DNA of 64,000 bases from Bettongia penicillata ogilbyi (GCA_023548195.1 JAJHZJ010000252.1:4627242-4691241), one strand, 5' to 3'; counted from the stretch's first letter, positions 23,044-34,111 are shown. Notes: a model not told the origin generated them from the letters alone. Made by a program: numbers and translations.

Positions 23044-23190
23044 AGCTGGGGGCAGCTAGATGGTGCAACTCTGGAGTCAAGAGGACCTGAGGTCAAATTT
23101 GGTCTCAGACACTTACTATACGTGTAACCCTGGGCAAGTCACTTAATTAACCCCAATTGTTCCTTCCCAAAAAACCAAAACAAAACAAAA
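23044..23190 (+). repeat. Marsupial tRNA-derived SINE
   Basis: Begins gggggcagctagatggtgca, then gagtcaagaggacctgaggt, tctcagacacttactatacg and gtaaccctgggcaagtcactta, then an A/C-rich tail (ccaaaacaaaacaaaaac). This is the typical marsupial SINE sequence (WSINE-like), with a tRNA-like promoter (box B-like ggtcaaattt). It is a little shortened near the 5' end compared with the usual family form. Confidence 0.9.
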
Positions 23191-23249
23191 ACATCAATCT
23201 TTGCAACATACAGGCATGCCTCAGAAATTGTGGGTTCAGGGGGGAGGAG

Positions 23250-23261
23250 CCAAGATGGCGG
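23250..23261 (+). promoter_or_regulatory. YY1-like motif at HAL1 5' end
   Basis: CCAAGATGGCGG lies 11 bases from the element's first base. In human L1 a YY1 site with an AAGATGGC core near +13 directs accurate start-site choice. The same position in copy C reads AAGATGGTGG and in copy D AAGATGGCAG, so only copy B keeps the full core. Binding is inferred from the motif. Confidence 0.6.
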
Positions 23262-23608
23262 AGTAGAAAGACTCACGTATGCTAGCTCTGAATCTGCAGC
23301 CCATAAATTTCCTGTAAAAGGAACTCCCCACAAATTCTGGAGCAGTGGAACCCACGCAGAAACACACTGGAAGACATTTCCGTTCCAGAGAGCCATGGAA
23401 AGCCATCAACAGGGGTCTGTTGCACAGTGGATGCGGAGCCCAGCTTTTGGCTGCAGGGCACCAGAGGAGCAGATCTGAGCAGGCTTCAGGGACGGAACCT
23501 CCGGCGGCCGAGAAGGTCCCTCTGCCCACAGATGCTCCAGGTCAGTAAGAGAGACTTCTGGGCTGGCCGAGAGGGGAGCGGGGTGTCTCCGTGACTCAGG
23601 CTCCCTCA

Positions 23609-23692
23609 GGAGGCAGTGGCAGAGGGAGTGGCAGAGGCAGTGGTGGCAGAGGCAGCGGCAGAGGGAGCGGTAGAGGCAGCAGCAGCGGCCAG
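23609..23692 (+). repeat. GGCAGAGG-type minisatellite in HAL1 5'UTR
   Basis: Irregular tandem units of ggcagaggcag, ggcagagggag and ggtagaggcagc. It is shorter in copy D (61656-61704) and absent from copy C, so the tract length varies between family members. Confidence 0.85.
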
Positions 23693-23944
23693 GGACTCCC
23701 CGAGCAGGAAGGAGCTCCATTAGTGGAGGTCTCCACATAAACCCCCGAGGGAACTGAGCCTGGGAGACAGCCCTGCCCCCACCCAAGGCACCAGAACTTA
23801 AGCTCACTTTGAATAGCAGCCGCTCCACTGTGGAAAGACCTGAAGCTGGGGAGCAGCATTTAAATCTCAGACCCCAAGCACTAGCTGGGCAGATCTAGGC
23901 AGGGGTGGAGAGGAATCACAGAAGTCAAGTAACTGGCTGGGAAA

Positions 23945-24961
23945 ATGCCCAGAAAAAGGAAGCAAAGTGAGACCATAGAGAGCTACTTTCTTGGGGAAGA
24001 GACATTCCTTCCTCCCATCATTCCTGATAAGGAAGTACAATGCTTGCCATCAGAGAAAGACGTGGAGGTCGGGGCCTGTCTATTCCAGACATCCAAGGTG
24101 GATGTCCAGTGGGCTCAGGCCATGGAAGAGCTCAAAAAGGATTTTGAAAATCAAGTTAGACAGGTGGAGGAAAAACTGGGAAGAGAAATGAGAGAGATGC
24201 AGGAAAAGCATGAAAAACGGGTCAATACCTTGCTAAAGGAGACCCAAAAAAAAGCTGAAGAAAATAACACCTTGAAAAATAGGCTCACTCAATTGGCAAA
24301 AGAGGTTCAAAAAGCCAATGAGGAGAAGAATGCTTTCAAAAGCAAAATTAGCCAAATGGAAAAAGAGGTTCAAGAGCTCACTGAAGAAAAGAGTTCTCTC
24401 AAGATTAGAATGGAACAGATGGAGTCTAATGACTTTCTGAGAAATCAAGAAATCACAAAACAAAACCAAAAGAATGAAAAAATGGAAGAGAATGTGAAAT
24501 ATCTCATTGGAAAAACAACTGACCTGGAAAATAGATCCAGGAGAGACAATTTGAAAATTATGGGACTACCTGAAAGCCATGATCAAAAAAAGAGCCTAGA
24601 CATCATCTTTTATAAAATTATCAAGGAAAACTGCCCTGAGATTCTAGAACCAGAGGGCAAAATAAGTATTGAAGGAATCCATCGATCACCACCTGAAAGA
24701 AATCCAAAAAGAGAAACTCCTAGGAACATTGTGGCCAAATTCCAGAATTCCCAGGTCAAGGAGAAAATATTGCAAGCAGCTAGAAAGAAACAATTCCAGT
24801 AATTTGGAAATACAATCAGGATAACACAAGATCTAGCAGCTTCTACATTAAGGGATCGAAGGGCATGGAAAAAGATATTGCAGAAGTCAAAGGAACTAGG
24901 ACTCAAACCAAGAATCACCCACCCAGCAAAACTGAGTATGATACTAGAGGGTAAAAAATGA
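23945..24961 (+). pseudogene. HAL1 ORF1, one premature stop
   Basis: This would be a 338-residue L1 ORF1p-type protein. A basic N-terminus MPRKRKQSETIESYF leads to VQWAQAMEELKKDFENQV (about residues 57-75), then a long K/E-rich coiled coil with methionine/leucine heptads (about 75-160). The RRM segment NVKYLIGKTTDLENRSRRDN (about 179-198) and the C-terminal domain KILQAARKKQFQ through GLKPRITHPAKLSM follow. The start is chosen because the same ATG and context recur in copies C and D. A TAA replaces tyrosine codon 286 (24800-24802). Otherwise the frame is open to the TGA at 24959-24961. It is the best preserved ORF1 in the window, but would lose the last 53 residues of the C-terminal domain. 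In L1 biology this domain is needed for RNA binding. Confidence 0.92.
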
Positions 24962-25189
24962 CCTTTCAATGAAACAGAGGACTTTCAAGCATTCTTGATG
25001 AAAAGACCAGAGCTGAAAAGAAAATTTGACTTTCAAACACAAGAATGAGAAGAAGCATGAAAAAGTAAACAGCAAAGAGAAGTCATGAGGGACTTACCAA
25101 AGGTGAACTGTTTACATTCCATGGAAAGACAATATTTGTAACTCTTAAAACTTTTCAGTATCTGGGTAGTTGGTGGGACCACACAAAGA

Positions 25190-25275
25190 CGTACACACAC
25201 ACACACACATGCACACGCACCCATGTACATGTGTGCACGCACACACACATGCACACATGCACGCACACACAGAGA
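25190..25275. repeat. CA microsatellite in HAL1 copy B
   Basis: Imperfect CA/TG tract with ATGCACACG units at the conserved position after ORF1. Confidence 0.92.
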
Positions 25276-26081
25276 AAGAGAGCACAGAGTGAATTGAATA
25301 GGATGGGACCATATCTTAAAAGAAATTAAGGTAAATGGTGAGAGAGAAATGTAGTGGGAGGAGAGAGGGTGAAATGGAATGGGGTAAATTATCTCTCATT
25401 CAAGATGTAAGCAGGAGACTTTTTAGTGGAGGGAAAAAGAGGAGAGCTGAGAAAAAACATGAAGTTTACCCTCATCACAATTGACTAAAGGAAGGAGTAA
25501 AATGCACACTCATTTTGGTATGAAAACCTATCTTACAGTACAGGAAAGTGGGGGAGAAGGAGATAAGCAGGGTGGAGGGGATGATGGAAGGGAGGGCAAT
25601 GGGAGAAGGGAGCAATTTGAAATCAACACTTGGGGAGGGACAGTATCGAAAGACAGAATAGAAACAATGGGGGGCAGAATAGGATGGAGGGATATACCAT
25701 TAGTCTTACACAACACGACTGTTACTGAAGTCATTTGCAAAAGTACACAGATATGGCCTATATTGAATTGCCTGTCTTCCCAAAGGGAACGGGTAGGGAG
25801 GGAGGGATGGGGAGAATTTGGAACTCAAAGTTTTAGGAACAGCTGTTGAGTATTGTTGTTGCTACTAGGAAATAAGAAATACAGTTAATGAGGAATAGAA
25901 AGTCATCTGGCCCTACAGGACAAAAGAGAAGATGGGGATAAGAGAAGGGAGGGATGATAGAAGAGAGGGCAGATTGGTGATAGGGAAAATTAGAATACTC
26001 GGTGTATTGGGGTGGGAAGAGGGGAGAAATGGGGAGAAAATTTGGAACCCAAAATTTTGTGAAAATGAATGTAAAAAGTTA

Positions 26082-26087
26082 AATAAA
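26082..26087 (+). terminator. AATAAA polyadenylation signal of HAL1 copy B
   Basis: AATAAA is repeated as aaataaataaattta just before the A-rich tail. The same arrangement ends copies A and C. Confidence 0.75.
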
Positions 26088-26927
26088 TAAATTTATGTTA
26101 AAAAAAAAGAAAAAAAAAAGAAATTGTGGGTTCAGTTCCAGACCAAAATAAAGCAAATATCTCAATAAAATGAGTCACACAAATTTTTGCCTTCCTAGTG
26201 CGCACAAAAGTTATGTTTACACTATACTGTAGTTTATGAAGTGTGCAATAGTATTATGTCTAAGAAAAGTTACATACCTTAATTTAAATGTAATTAAAAC
26301 TTTATTCCCATGAAATGCTTGCTGTCATCTGAGCCTTCAGCAAGTTGCAATTTTTTTACTGGTGAAGGGTCTTGCCTCTGTGTTGATGGCTGTTAACTGA
26401 TCAGGGTGGTGGTTGCTGAAGGTTGAGGTGGCTGTGGCAATTTTTTAAGTAAGACAGTAATGAAGTTTGCCTCATTGATTGACTCTTCTTTTCACCCGAA
26501 CACTTAGAGGTCATTGTAGAGTTATTAACTGGCCCAATTTCAATATTGCTGTGCCTCAGCACACATAAAATTTATTACGTTTTCTGTCTTTTATAGTTCA
26601 GTTTATGGTGCCCCAAGACAAAAACAATAGAAATATCAAAGATCACATATCACAGAGTAGAATGAAATATTATAATGAAAAAGTATGAAATACTGTAAGA
26701 ATTATCAAAATATGAAACAGAAATGACATAAGCACATGCTGTTGGAAAAATGGAAGCAACAGATTGCTCAAGGAAGGGTTGCCATAACCTTTTGATTTGT
26801 AAAAGAAAAAAAGTAAGAAGAGAGAGAGAGGGAGAAAAAGAGAGAGACAGAGACAGACATAGAGAAGAGAAAGAAAGGTTTGCTAAGCTCAATAAAGTGA
26901 AGCTTAATAAAATGGGATATACTTGTA

Positions 26928-27124
26928 TTTGTATTTTAATTCTGATTTCTTTAAAAGAGTTTACAATTTTTTTTTCAGTTTTAGATCTTGTTAAAATTTA
27001 TGTAAATGAACAAAAATATTGGTGACAAAATGTATGGAATTTTATATTGGACAAGAGCAAAGTTGAAATTCATTTCAGGTAGATGTGAATTTTTATCTGC
27101 CGTTAACTTTTAATGAACAAATTA
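26928..27124. other. No recognised feature
   Basis: A/T-rich, nothing identified. Confidence 0.4.
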
Positions 27125-27295
27125 CTAGAATATTAGAACTTGAAGGGACCTTAGGTATCATCTTTTCCAAACCTATCATATAAATGACAAGATGGGGGCT
27201 CAGAAGGCATCCATCCAACTAATTCATGTAAGAGTAAGGACTAGAAATGACAGCTAGTGCTTTCTCTCCCTCTCACTATACTGTGTCCTTTGCAC
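27125..27295 (-). repeat. MIR-like SINE fragment
   Basis: Reads attagaacttgaagggacct (27132-27151), tcatcttttccaaacc, then gacaagatgggggctcagaa, like the antisense of marsupial MIR/MAR1 (gaagggacctt...tagtccaacc...gaggcccag). Confidence 0.65.
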
Positions 27296-27489
27296 TGAGT
27301 GCTGAATGTCTCTATAAAGATGCTGGCATAAAAAAATTCACAGAAGATGACATGATGGGATAAAACTAATAAGATGATGTAATACATGTAAATGTAAAAT
27401 CCCATATAATAGTTGATCATAAAATAATAAACTTTTTAAAGGAGGAGTGGGAAGACATAGCTTGATTAATCATTAATGAGTACAGTATT

Positions 27490-27690
27490 ATAGATCTGAG
27501 CTGAAGGTAATTTTAGGGACCATAATCCCATTTCCTAATTTTCCATATCAGAAATTTGAGGCCCAGAGAACGTAAGTGATTTGATCACCATCACCCAGTA
27601 AATAATAGAGCCTGAATCTGAATCCCAATCTTCTGAATCCAGAATGGGTATACTTCCCACAGTCCTATAATGTTTCTCTAAGACTACCAA
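27490..27690 (-). repeat. MIR-like SINE
   Basis: Antisense words cataatcccatttcctaat, gaaatttgaggcccagagaa (27552-27571), agtgatttgatcaccatcac and gagcctgaatctgaatccc. Confidence 0.7.
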
Positions 27691-28905
27691 AAGGTCTAAA
27701 GTGAGAGGTGATCTTCTGCCCTAGCTAGACCAAGCCTGGAAAATTGTGCACACTTCTGTGTCACATTTTAGAATGAATGTTGATCAACAAGTTGAAGGGT
27801 ACCAGTATGGTGAGAAACTTTAAAACATACCATATGAAAAATTTAGTGTTTAGCCTAGAAAAGAATAAAAAAATAGGAAATAGCAATCTTCAATATTTAA
27901 AAGATTTTCATTTAGAAGAATTTGATTTACTACTACAAGGTCTATATACCAAAGAGATATTTTAAAAAGAAAAGGAAAAAGACCTATTTGTACAAAAAAT
28001 ATTTTTTGCAATTCTTTTTGTGGTAGAAAAGAACTGGAAATTGAGGGGATGCCCATAAACTGGGAAATGGCTGAACAAATTGAGGTATATGATTGTAATG
28101 GAATATGATTGTGCTATAAGAAATGTTGAGCAGGAAATCCTGGAAAGACTTCTTTGAACTGATGCAGAGTAAAGTGAGAAGAACCGGGAGAACATTATAT
28201 ACAGTAAAAGCAACATTGTATGATGATCATCTGTGAACAACTTAGCTATTTTCAGCAACACAGTGATCCAAGACAATTTGAAAAGACTCAGGATGATAAA
28301 TGCTATCCCTCTCCAGAGAAAAGAACTGATGGAGTCTGAATGCAGACCAAAGTATACTCTTTTGCACTTTATGTTTTAAGTGTTTTTTTTGGTCTGTGTT
28401 TTCATTCACAACATGACTAATATGGAAATAAGTTTTGTGAGACTGCACATATTTATAACCTATATCAAGTTGCTTTCTGTCTTAGGGAGGGGGGAGGAGA
28501 AAGAAGGAGGGAAAGAATTTGGAACTCAGAATTTTTTTAAATGAATGCTAAAAATTGTTTTTATATGTAATTGGAATGAATGAAATATTATGCATGGAAA
28601 AATAAGTCATTAAACTTTTAAAAACAAGAGAAAAATTTGATGTATCAGAACAGGGTGGAATCCAAGGACAAACTAGGATCAAAGGGTAGAAATTACAGGA
28701 GAACAAAATACTTGGTCCAGTATAAGAAAAGACGTCCTAGCAATTAGAGCTATCCAAGAAATAGGATGGACTTATAGGGGAGCAGACATTTTCAAGTGGA
28801 TTCCAACCAGCCTCTTATCAAACAATATCAAGTTGGATAGGTGCTGAGCAAGATGATTTCTGATATACCTTGTAACTCTTCAAGCCTATGATTTTATAAT
28901 TGAAA
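27691..28905 (+). mobile_element. CR1/L3 LINE 3' end, split by an L1
   Basis: The plus strand reads as the sense strand of CR1/L3 in two blocks. Block 27691-27929 has accagtatggtgagaaac and gtgtttagcctagaaaagaa (27847-27866). Block 28634-28905 has gtcctagcaattagagctat (28733-28752) and a 3' end with cttgtaactcttcaagccta tgattttataattg, equivalent to the family's ccttccaactctgagattctatgattc. An L1 3' end lies between. CR1/L3 is therefore the older element. Confidence 0.75.
27930..28633 (+). mobile_element. L1 3' end inserted in CR1/L3
   Basis: The ORF2 C-terminus and 3'UTR of L1 on plus: tatataccaaagagatattt, aaaatattttttgcaattct, gaaattgaggggatgccc (28036-28053), gtaatggaatatgattgtgc (28095-28114; the MEYYCAI site, frame lost) and gagaagaaccgggagaac. 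The 3'UTR has aacatgactaatatggaaat (28411-28430), cttagggaggggggaggag and an A-rich end. It is flanked by an imperfect duplication, aatttgattta (27919-27929) and aatttgatgta (28634-28644). Confidence 0.85.
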
Positions 28906-31350
28906 TCAAGGACATATGTGATTACATGTGTACCTATACAAAGCATTGTTTTGGGAACTATTAATTATTAGTAGATACATTCTTCTGGATTGAGAAATAA
29001 CAGGTCACTGAATTCTTTCTTTAAATTGGCAATTGACAAATCTACCTACATCCCCTCAATGCTTATGGATGTATGTTATATTATCTTTACATTATATTAT
29101 TGTACCTGGACCTTGCTTACATCTTATCTTTTAATCCTTTTCTGATTCCTGTGTATATATTTAGTCTTATCAGCTAAATTACAACTGCTTGAATGACAGA
29201 AAATTTCTGGTTTTTGTGTTGCAAACTTTTATACCAAAAACCAAAAACAAAATAGTGCCATGTATAATGCTCTGTTCTCCAAATATTTTTGTTCAGTCAA
29301 TGAATAAGCTCATCATTACTCCCTTTTTAATAATTCTATATTTTTCCTCTATACTCATACAGAGATTAGATGTCACTATTCCTATGGGTTACAGACATTC
29401 TGAAAAGAAAAAAGGCAAGATATCAAAAAAGTGAAATTAACTAATTTTTAAAAATTAAGGTTAAATAAAACTTTAAAAATGTTTTAACGTATTTGAGATT
29501 GACTACATATGTATACATATGTATATGTAATCATATATGTGTATGTATGTATAAATCATTCAACTAAGTAAATGGATTTCTTTTAGAAGACTGATTTTGT
29601 CTAACCAATGAACCTGGGCTAAAAAAATTTTATTTAGCAGAATTACAACTGTTCATATAAATCCGCTCAGATTTGAATAGTCAGAATTAAGGGGAATGTA
29701 ACATATGAAAGCTTCAAACTGGCCAAATGTCACAGGAGTTGACTGAAATCAAGAGATTCACTGGACTTGGTGCTCAGTCATTATTTGACGATTTGTTAAA
29801 AGCAAACAGGATGACTTGACTGGTTAGAGTTTGCTGATGGTATTGATGAGCCTTTACAGATCTCTTGAGGAAATATTATATGGCCTGAAATAACTCTGTT
29901 GTTACTTTTAACTCTGTTTCCCCATTTTCAGGGGGGAGAGAATTTATATCTGTTTTACAAAATACTTTGGGGTGAGGCAGTGTGACTTTTCCAGTGAAAA
30001 GGGTTGTGGCAGATTTACCCAGGAAGTGAACATGATTAGGCATACCTATAAGAACCATTCACTTACTGTTTTCAATGCTTTAGAAAAACTTTAGTTTCAG
30101 AATCCTCTGATTAATATAAGAAATAGCATAATGAATCAAGCCAGAAGTACATTTGACCTTATGCTTTTCTTTTACAGTGAAAGTGTACCAATTTGCCTCC
30201 TTGGTCACTTGTTAGGGATAGACCTTAAACACATTTAATTTCCCTTTAATAAGCTACTTTGGCTTTGTTGTCCATAAATAGATCTAAATTCTTCTTAACA
30301 TTTTTGTATTTTTTGACCTGTAACTTCTTTCTGGAACTAATCATAATAAGCTAAATAAATTTCCTACTTATTGTATAAAGAGGTTTATTTTATTTGTCCA
30401 AAAAAATTTACCTCATTCAATGTTCTGGAATTTGGTGTATACACTCATATTCACCTTAGCTATGTCCTTTTCAATTTTATAAGATTGTAGGATCATATCT
30501 TCTCTAAACTTTAAAATAAGAGTTACTCTAGAATGAGAATTAGGTAATTATACAGTCTTTCTATCTTTCTCTACTCCCCCTCAAAATACATCCCACTTAT
30601 TTTTTCTTCATCCCAGACTTCTGCTTTCCCTCGTATAGTGAACTTTCAGTGTACAAATTCCTGCTAATGAATGAAACTGCATGAACTGCTTTGCAACATA
30701 CGTTCTGTATGAGGCACTGAGAAGTTACATTACTTGCCCTGAGAGACATGAATTGAAACCAATTCTTATTTCTAAGACTAACTTTCTGTCCTATATAAAC
30801 TGCCAAAAAGATTTTTCAAAAAATATCATTATTTTCTAAGATAAAGTTAGTGACTCCCTACCCTCTTTCTAGTAGATAGGTCTCATTTGTTAACAGGGAG
30901 AAATATTTGATACGCAGACACATCTATCGGGAGCAGGCACCGACTTTTGTAACTCATTCAGATTTACCAAGCTCACCCACAACACGTGATAAAAATTGGT
31001 TATCCTTTTAAAGTTGTTTCAAGTTCCATGAATATTTTTCCATCAGTGTTTTAAGTTGCTTTACACATATTGAAATAGCATTATTTAAACAGGAAAGTAG
31101 AAACATAATATGGTGCATTTATTAAGATCCCAATGCCACAGCTGGAAGGAGCCTACAGAAGTTTTGATAGAAAGAAATTATAAACATCCAAAGTTTCACA
31201 CCTACTAGGTGTAGACCAGGCCATCCAACTGCACCCTTTTCTGATCCCTCCATAACAACAGATCAGATGTTGCATGCTTCTTTTTCCTCTAGTTTTTCCT
31301 ATCTGGTTGAATTACTCGTTTATTTTTGTTCATTTGTTTTTGCTTTAATT
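28906..31350. other. No recognised gene or repeat (2.4 kb)
   Basis: The longest stretch in the window without an assignable repeat. It is A/T-rich with small tracts such as the TATG-like patch at 29500-29550. Open frames are short and lack domains or splice-flanked exon structure that I can support. It may be ancestral unique DNA. Confidence 0.5.
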
Positions 31351-31375
31351 TTTTTTTCAATTAGCAAATACTTAT

Positions 31376-31376
<1 letters not shown>

Positions 31377-31447
<71 letters not shown>

Positions 31448-31450
31448 CTC
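31377..31450. repeat. CT microsatellite
   Basis: Nearly perfect (CT)n of about 74 bases in the L1 3'UTR, the purest dinucleotide tract in the window. Confidence 0.98.
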
Positions 31451-33036
31451 CCCTACCATACTTTGTCCATTAAGAAAAAAAAAAGTCTTGTAAGAAATCT
31501 GCATAATCAGTCCAAATTAATTTCCACATTGGCCATGTGCAAAAAATATATATCTCAATCTGTACCCTGAATCTATCACCTCTCTATGAGAATGTGTATA
31601 GCAATTTTTTTAATGGGTTCTCTGAAATAGTGACTGGTACTTATGTTGGTCAGAATTCTTAAATATTTCAGAGGTTTTTTGCCTTCACAATGCTATTGTT
31701 AGTGTATAAATTGTTCTCCTTAATCTGCATCAATTCATACGTCTTCATCAATTTCTCTGAATGTCCCATTCCCTAGTTCTTACAGCCTAATGATATTCCA
31801 TTATATTCATATACAATAACGTGTTCAGCCAATTCTCCAATTTTGAGTTTCATTCTTTTTTAATCTCAAGTTGCTACTAGAAAAAGATTTACTATAAATA
31901 TTTTTGTACATGTGGATTCTTTCCCTCTTCCTTTGATCTCTTTGGGGGAAAGACTTAGAGATGGCTTTACTGGGCCAAATGGTACAGTTTAATAGTTTTT
32001 TAGGCAGAATTTCAAATTGCTTCCCAGAATGAATGGAATTTATAGCTTCACAAACAATACATTAATGTGCCTGTTTTCCTAATGTCCCTCCAATATTTAT
32101 CATTTTCCTTTTTTTCAATTTTGCCAATATGATATGTGTGAACTGAAATCAGAGAGGCTTTAATTTGCATTTCTCTAATTATTTGTAATTTGGAACATTA
32201 TTTTCCTATAACTCTTGAAGACTGAGGTTTCTTCTTCTGAAAATTGCCTATTTATATGTTTTGACCCTTTGTCATTTGTGGAAAAGCTCTTATTATTTAA
32301 AAAAAATGAATATGTTCTTTATGTATCTTAGAAATAAGAGCTTTATTTGGTAAACTCACTACAAAGAATTTTTTCCATTTACCTCCTTCTCTTCTAATTT
32401 TAACTGTATTGGTTTTGTTTGTGTATAACTTGGAAATTATATATAATTGGAATTGTCCATTTTATCTTCTGATCCTAGTCTATATACTTTATCAATGATG
32501 AACTCTTTTCCTGTTTGTGGATGTGAAAGGTAATATCTTTTTTGCTCCTCTATTTTGTTCGTGGTTCCATCCCCTCTGTTTAGTTATATCCCCACTAGGA
32601 AGTTATCTTGACATATGTAGGTCTCTTGGTTTCTACCAGACTGCTTTCCAGTTTTCTCAACACTTTTTGTTGAATAGTGAGTTCTTACCATAGTAGCTAG
32701 ATTCCTTGGATTTATCAAGCCACTGTATGTGTTGTGTACTTAACCTGTTGACTTCTTTATTTTTGACTTTTTAATTTTTTAACCAGTACCAAATTGTTTT
32801 GATAATTACTGCTTTGGAGTAAGGTTTAATATCTGCTACTGCTAAGCCCTCTTACTTCTCATTCCCTGTCCCCCCGATTATTTCTCTTGAGATTCTTTAC
32901 ATTTTGCTTCTCTGCATTCCTTTAAGTACTATTTCACTGAAGTCTAAAAAGGGATGATTAACATGACACTGAATAAGAAAGTTAGGGTAGTATTTTCATT
33001 TTTGTTATATTGGCTCAGCCTATTCATGAACAATTA

Positions 33037-33128
33037 TGAGAAATCAAGAAATTATAAAAGAAAACCAAAAGAATGAAAAAATACAAGAAAATGTGAAGTA
33101 TTTCACTGGAGAAAAAACTGACCTGAAA
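33037..33128 (+). mobile_element. Roughly 90-bp L1/HAL1 ORF1 snippet inside L1 ORF2
   Basis: The antisense L1 text stops at tatgaacaattat-like sequence (near 33036) and resumes at tatctccaattatttagg (33129). Between them is sense-strand ORF1 encoding RNQEIIKENQKNEKIQENVK, then YFTGEKTDL, the segment before the RRM. There is no tail, 5' end or duplication. Like nearby copy E it has gtgaagtat where copies A-D have gtgaaatat. This suggests a patch copied from an older-subfamily element, perhaps copy E itself. Confidence 0.75.
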
Positions 33129-34111
33129 TATCTCCAATTATTTAGGCTTGTCTTTCTATGTATACAGAACATTTTGTAATTCTATTAATATAAATTTCTT
33201 TTTGTGTCTTGACAGGTGGAATCCTGAATGTTGAAAATGGAATTTCTCTTTGCATCTCTTCTTGATAGGATTTGTTAGTAATATACAGAAATGATAATGG
33301 TTTATTAGGATTTATTTATACTCTTCAACTTTTCAAAAGTTATTATTTCAATTAATTTCTAGTTAACTTTCTAGGGTTCTCTAAGAAAACCATATGTCAC
33401 CTGCAAAAATTAATTATTTTGTTCACTCTTTGCTTATACTTTCCCCCCTCAATTTGTTTTTCTTATCTTGCTGTACCAATAAGTAATGGTAATAATGGAC
33501 ATCTTTGCTTTACCCCCAACTCATTGGAAAACACTCTAATTTATTCTTACTCTTTGTAATTTGATATCAGTTTTACACAGATTCTACTTGTCATATTAAA
33601 AAAATAGATGCATTTATTCTCATGCTTTCTAGGAGTTTTTAAAGAGCCAAGATGGTAGAGTAGAAGCAGGGAGCTGCATGAACTCTCCCCACAAAATCTT
33701 CAAAAAATCTGTAAAAATTTACTCTAAAGAGAAGCAAAATTCACAAAATGACAGACTAAGCAAATTTCCTTCTCAAGACAACCTGGAAGGTCTATAGGAA
33801 GGATATATTACACTAGGTTGGGAGCACAGTACAGTTCAGCATGGGCCATACTGGCACAGATGGAGCTGGACCAGGCTTTTGGGGACTGAATCATTGGTGG
33901 CTGGAGTTGTTTCCAGTGATTTCAACCCACAAACTCCAAAGACATCTTCAAAGTTCAGTGGGAAGGATCTCTCACCTGGCTGAGAGGGGAATATGCCCTG
34001 TCCCCAACCCTGACCCCAGCCCCAGGGCAGTGACAGTCACTGCAGAAGGATGCTGCTTCTGGAGTCCTCCACTTAATAAAGAAATCAAAAGTCAAGAAAT
34101 TGTCTGGAAAA

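Larger units (their letters stand above)
23240..26118 (+). mobile_element. HAL1 copy B, full length, in Tigger
   Basis: Complete ORF1-only L1 relative of about 2.88 kb: 5'UTR (23240-23944), ORF1 (23945-24961), CA tract (25190-25275), purine-rich 3'UTR, AATAAA (26082-26087) and A-rich tail. It is bounded by a perfect 17-bp target-site duplication, agaaattgtgggttcag at 23223-23239 and 26119-26135, made from the Tigger 5' end. There is no trace of ORF2. The architecture and duplication show a normal L1-machinery insertion of an intact HAL1 unit. Confidence 0.95.
23211..26925 (+). mobile_element. Tigger-like DNA transposon, internally deleted, split by HAL1
   Basis: The left end is caggcatgcctcagaaattg (23211-23230) and the right end is gcttaataaaatgggatata then cttg at 26925. 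The ends are flanked by TA (23209-23210 and 26926-26927), the pogo/Tigger target duplication. Between them, ignoring the HAL1, about 0.8 kb follows Tigger1. It has ttccagaccaaaataaagca (26136-26155), ttatgtttacactatactgt, tgagccttcagcaagttgca (26330-26349), gatcagggtggtggttgctg (26400-26419) and tgctgttggaaaaatgg (26738-26754). The transposase gene is deleted. A GA microsatellite (26818-26872) has grown inside. It is non-autonomous, and the HAL1 inserted later. Confidence 0.88.

Noticed and set aside
23406..23859. Proline/leucine-rich open frames antisense to HAL1 copy B
   Set aside because: They are shadows of the GC-rich 5'UTR and its minisatellite. Equivalent frames in copies C and D are not conserved in sequence.
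23240..26118. Interpreting the HAL1 copies as L1 elements that each lost ORF2 after insertion
   Set aside because: At least four copies (A, B, C, E) have the same ORF1-to-3'UTR junction and proper 3' ends, and B and C have target duplications spanning the unit. D agrees as far as it is visible. Repeated identical deletions are unlikely.
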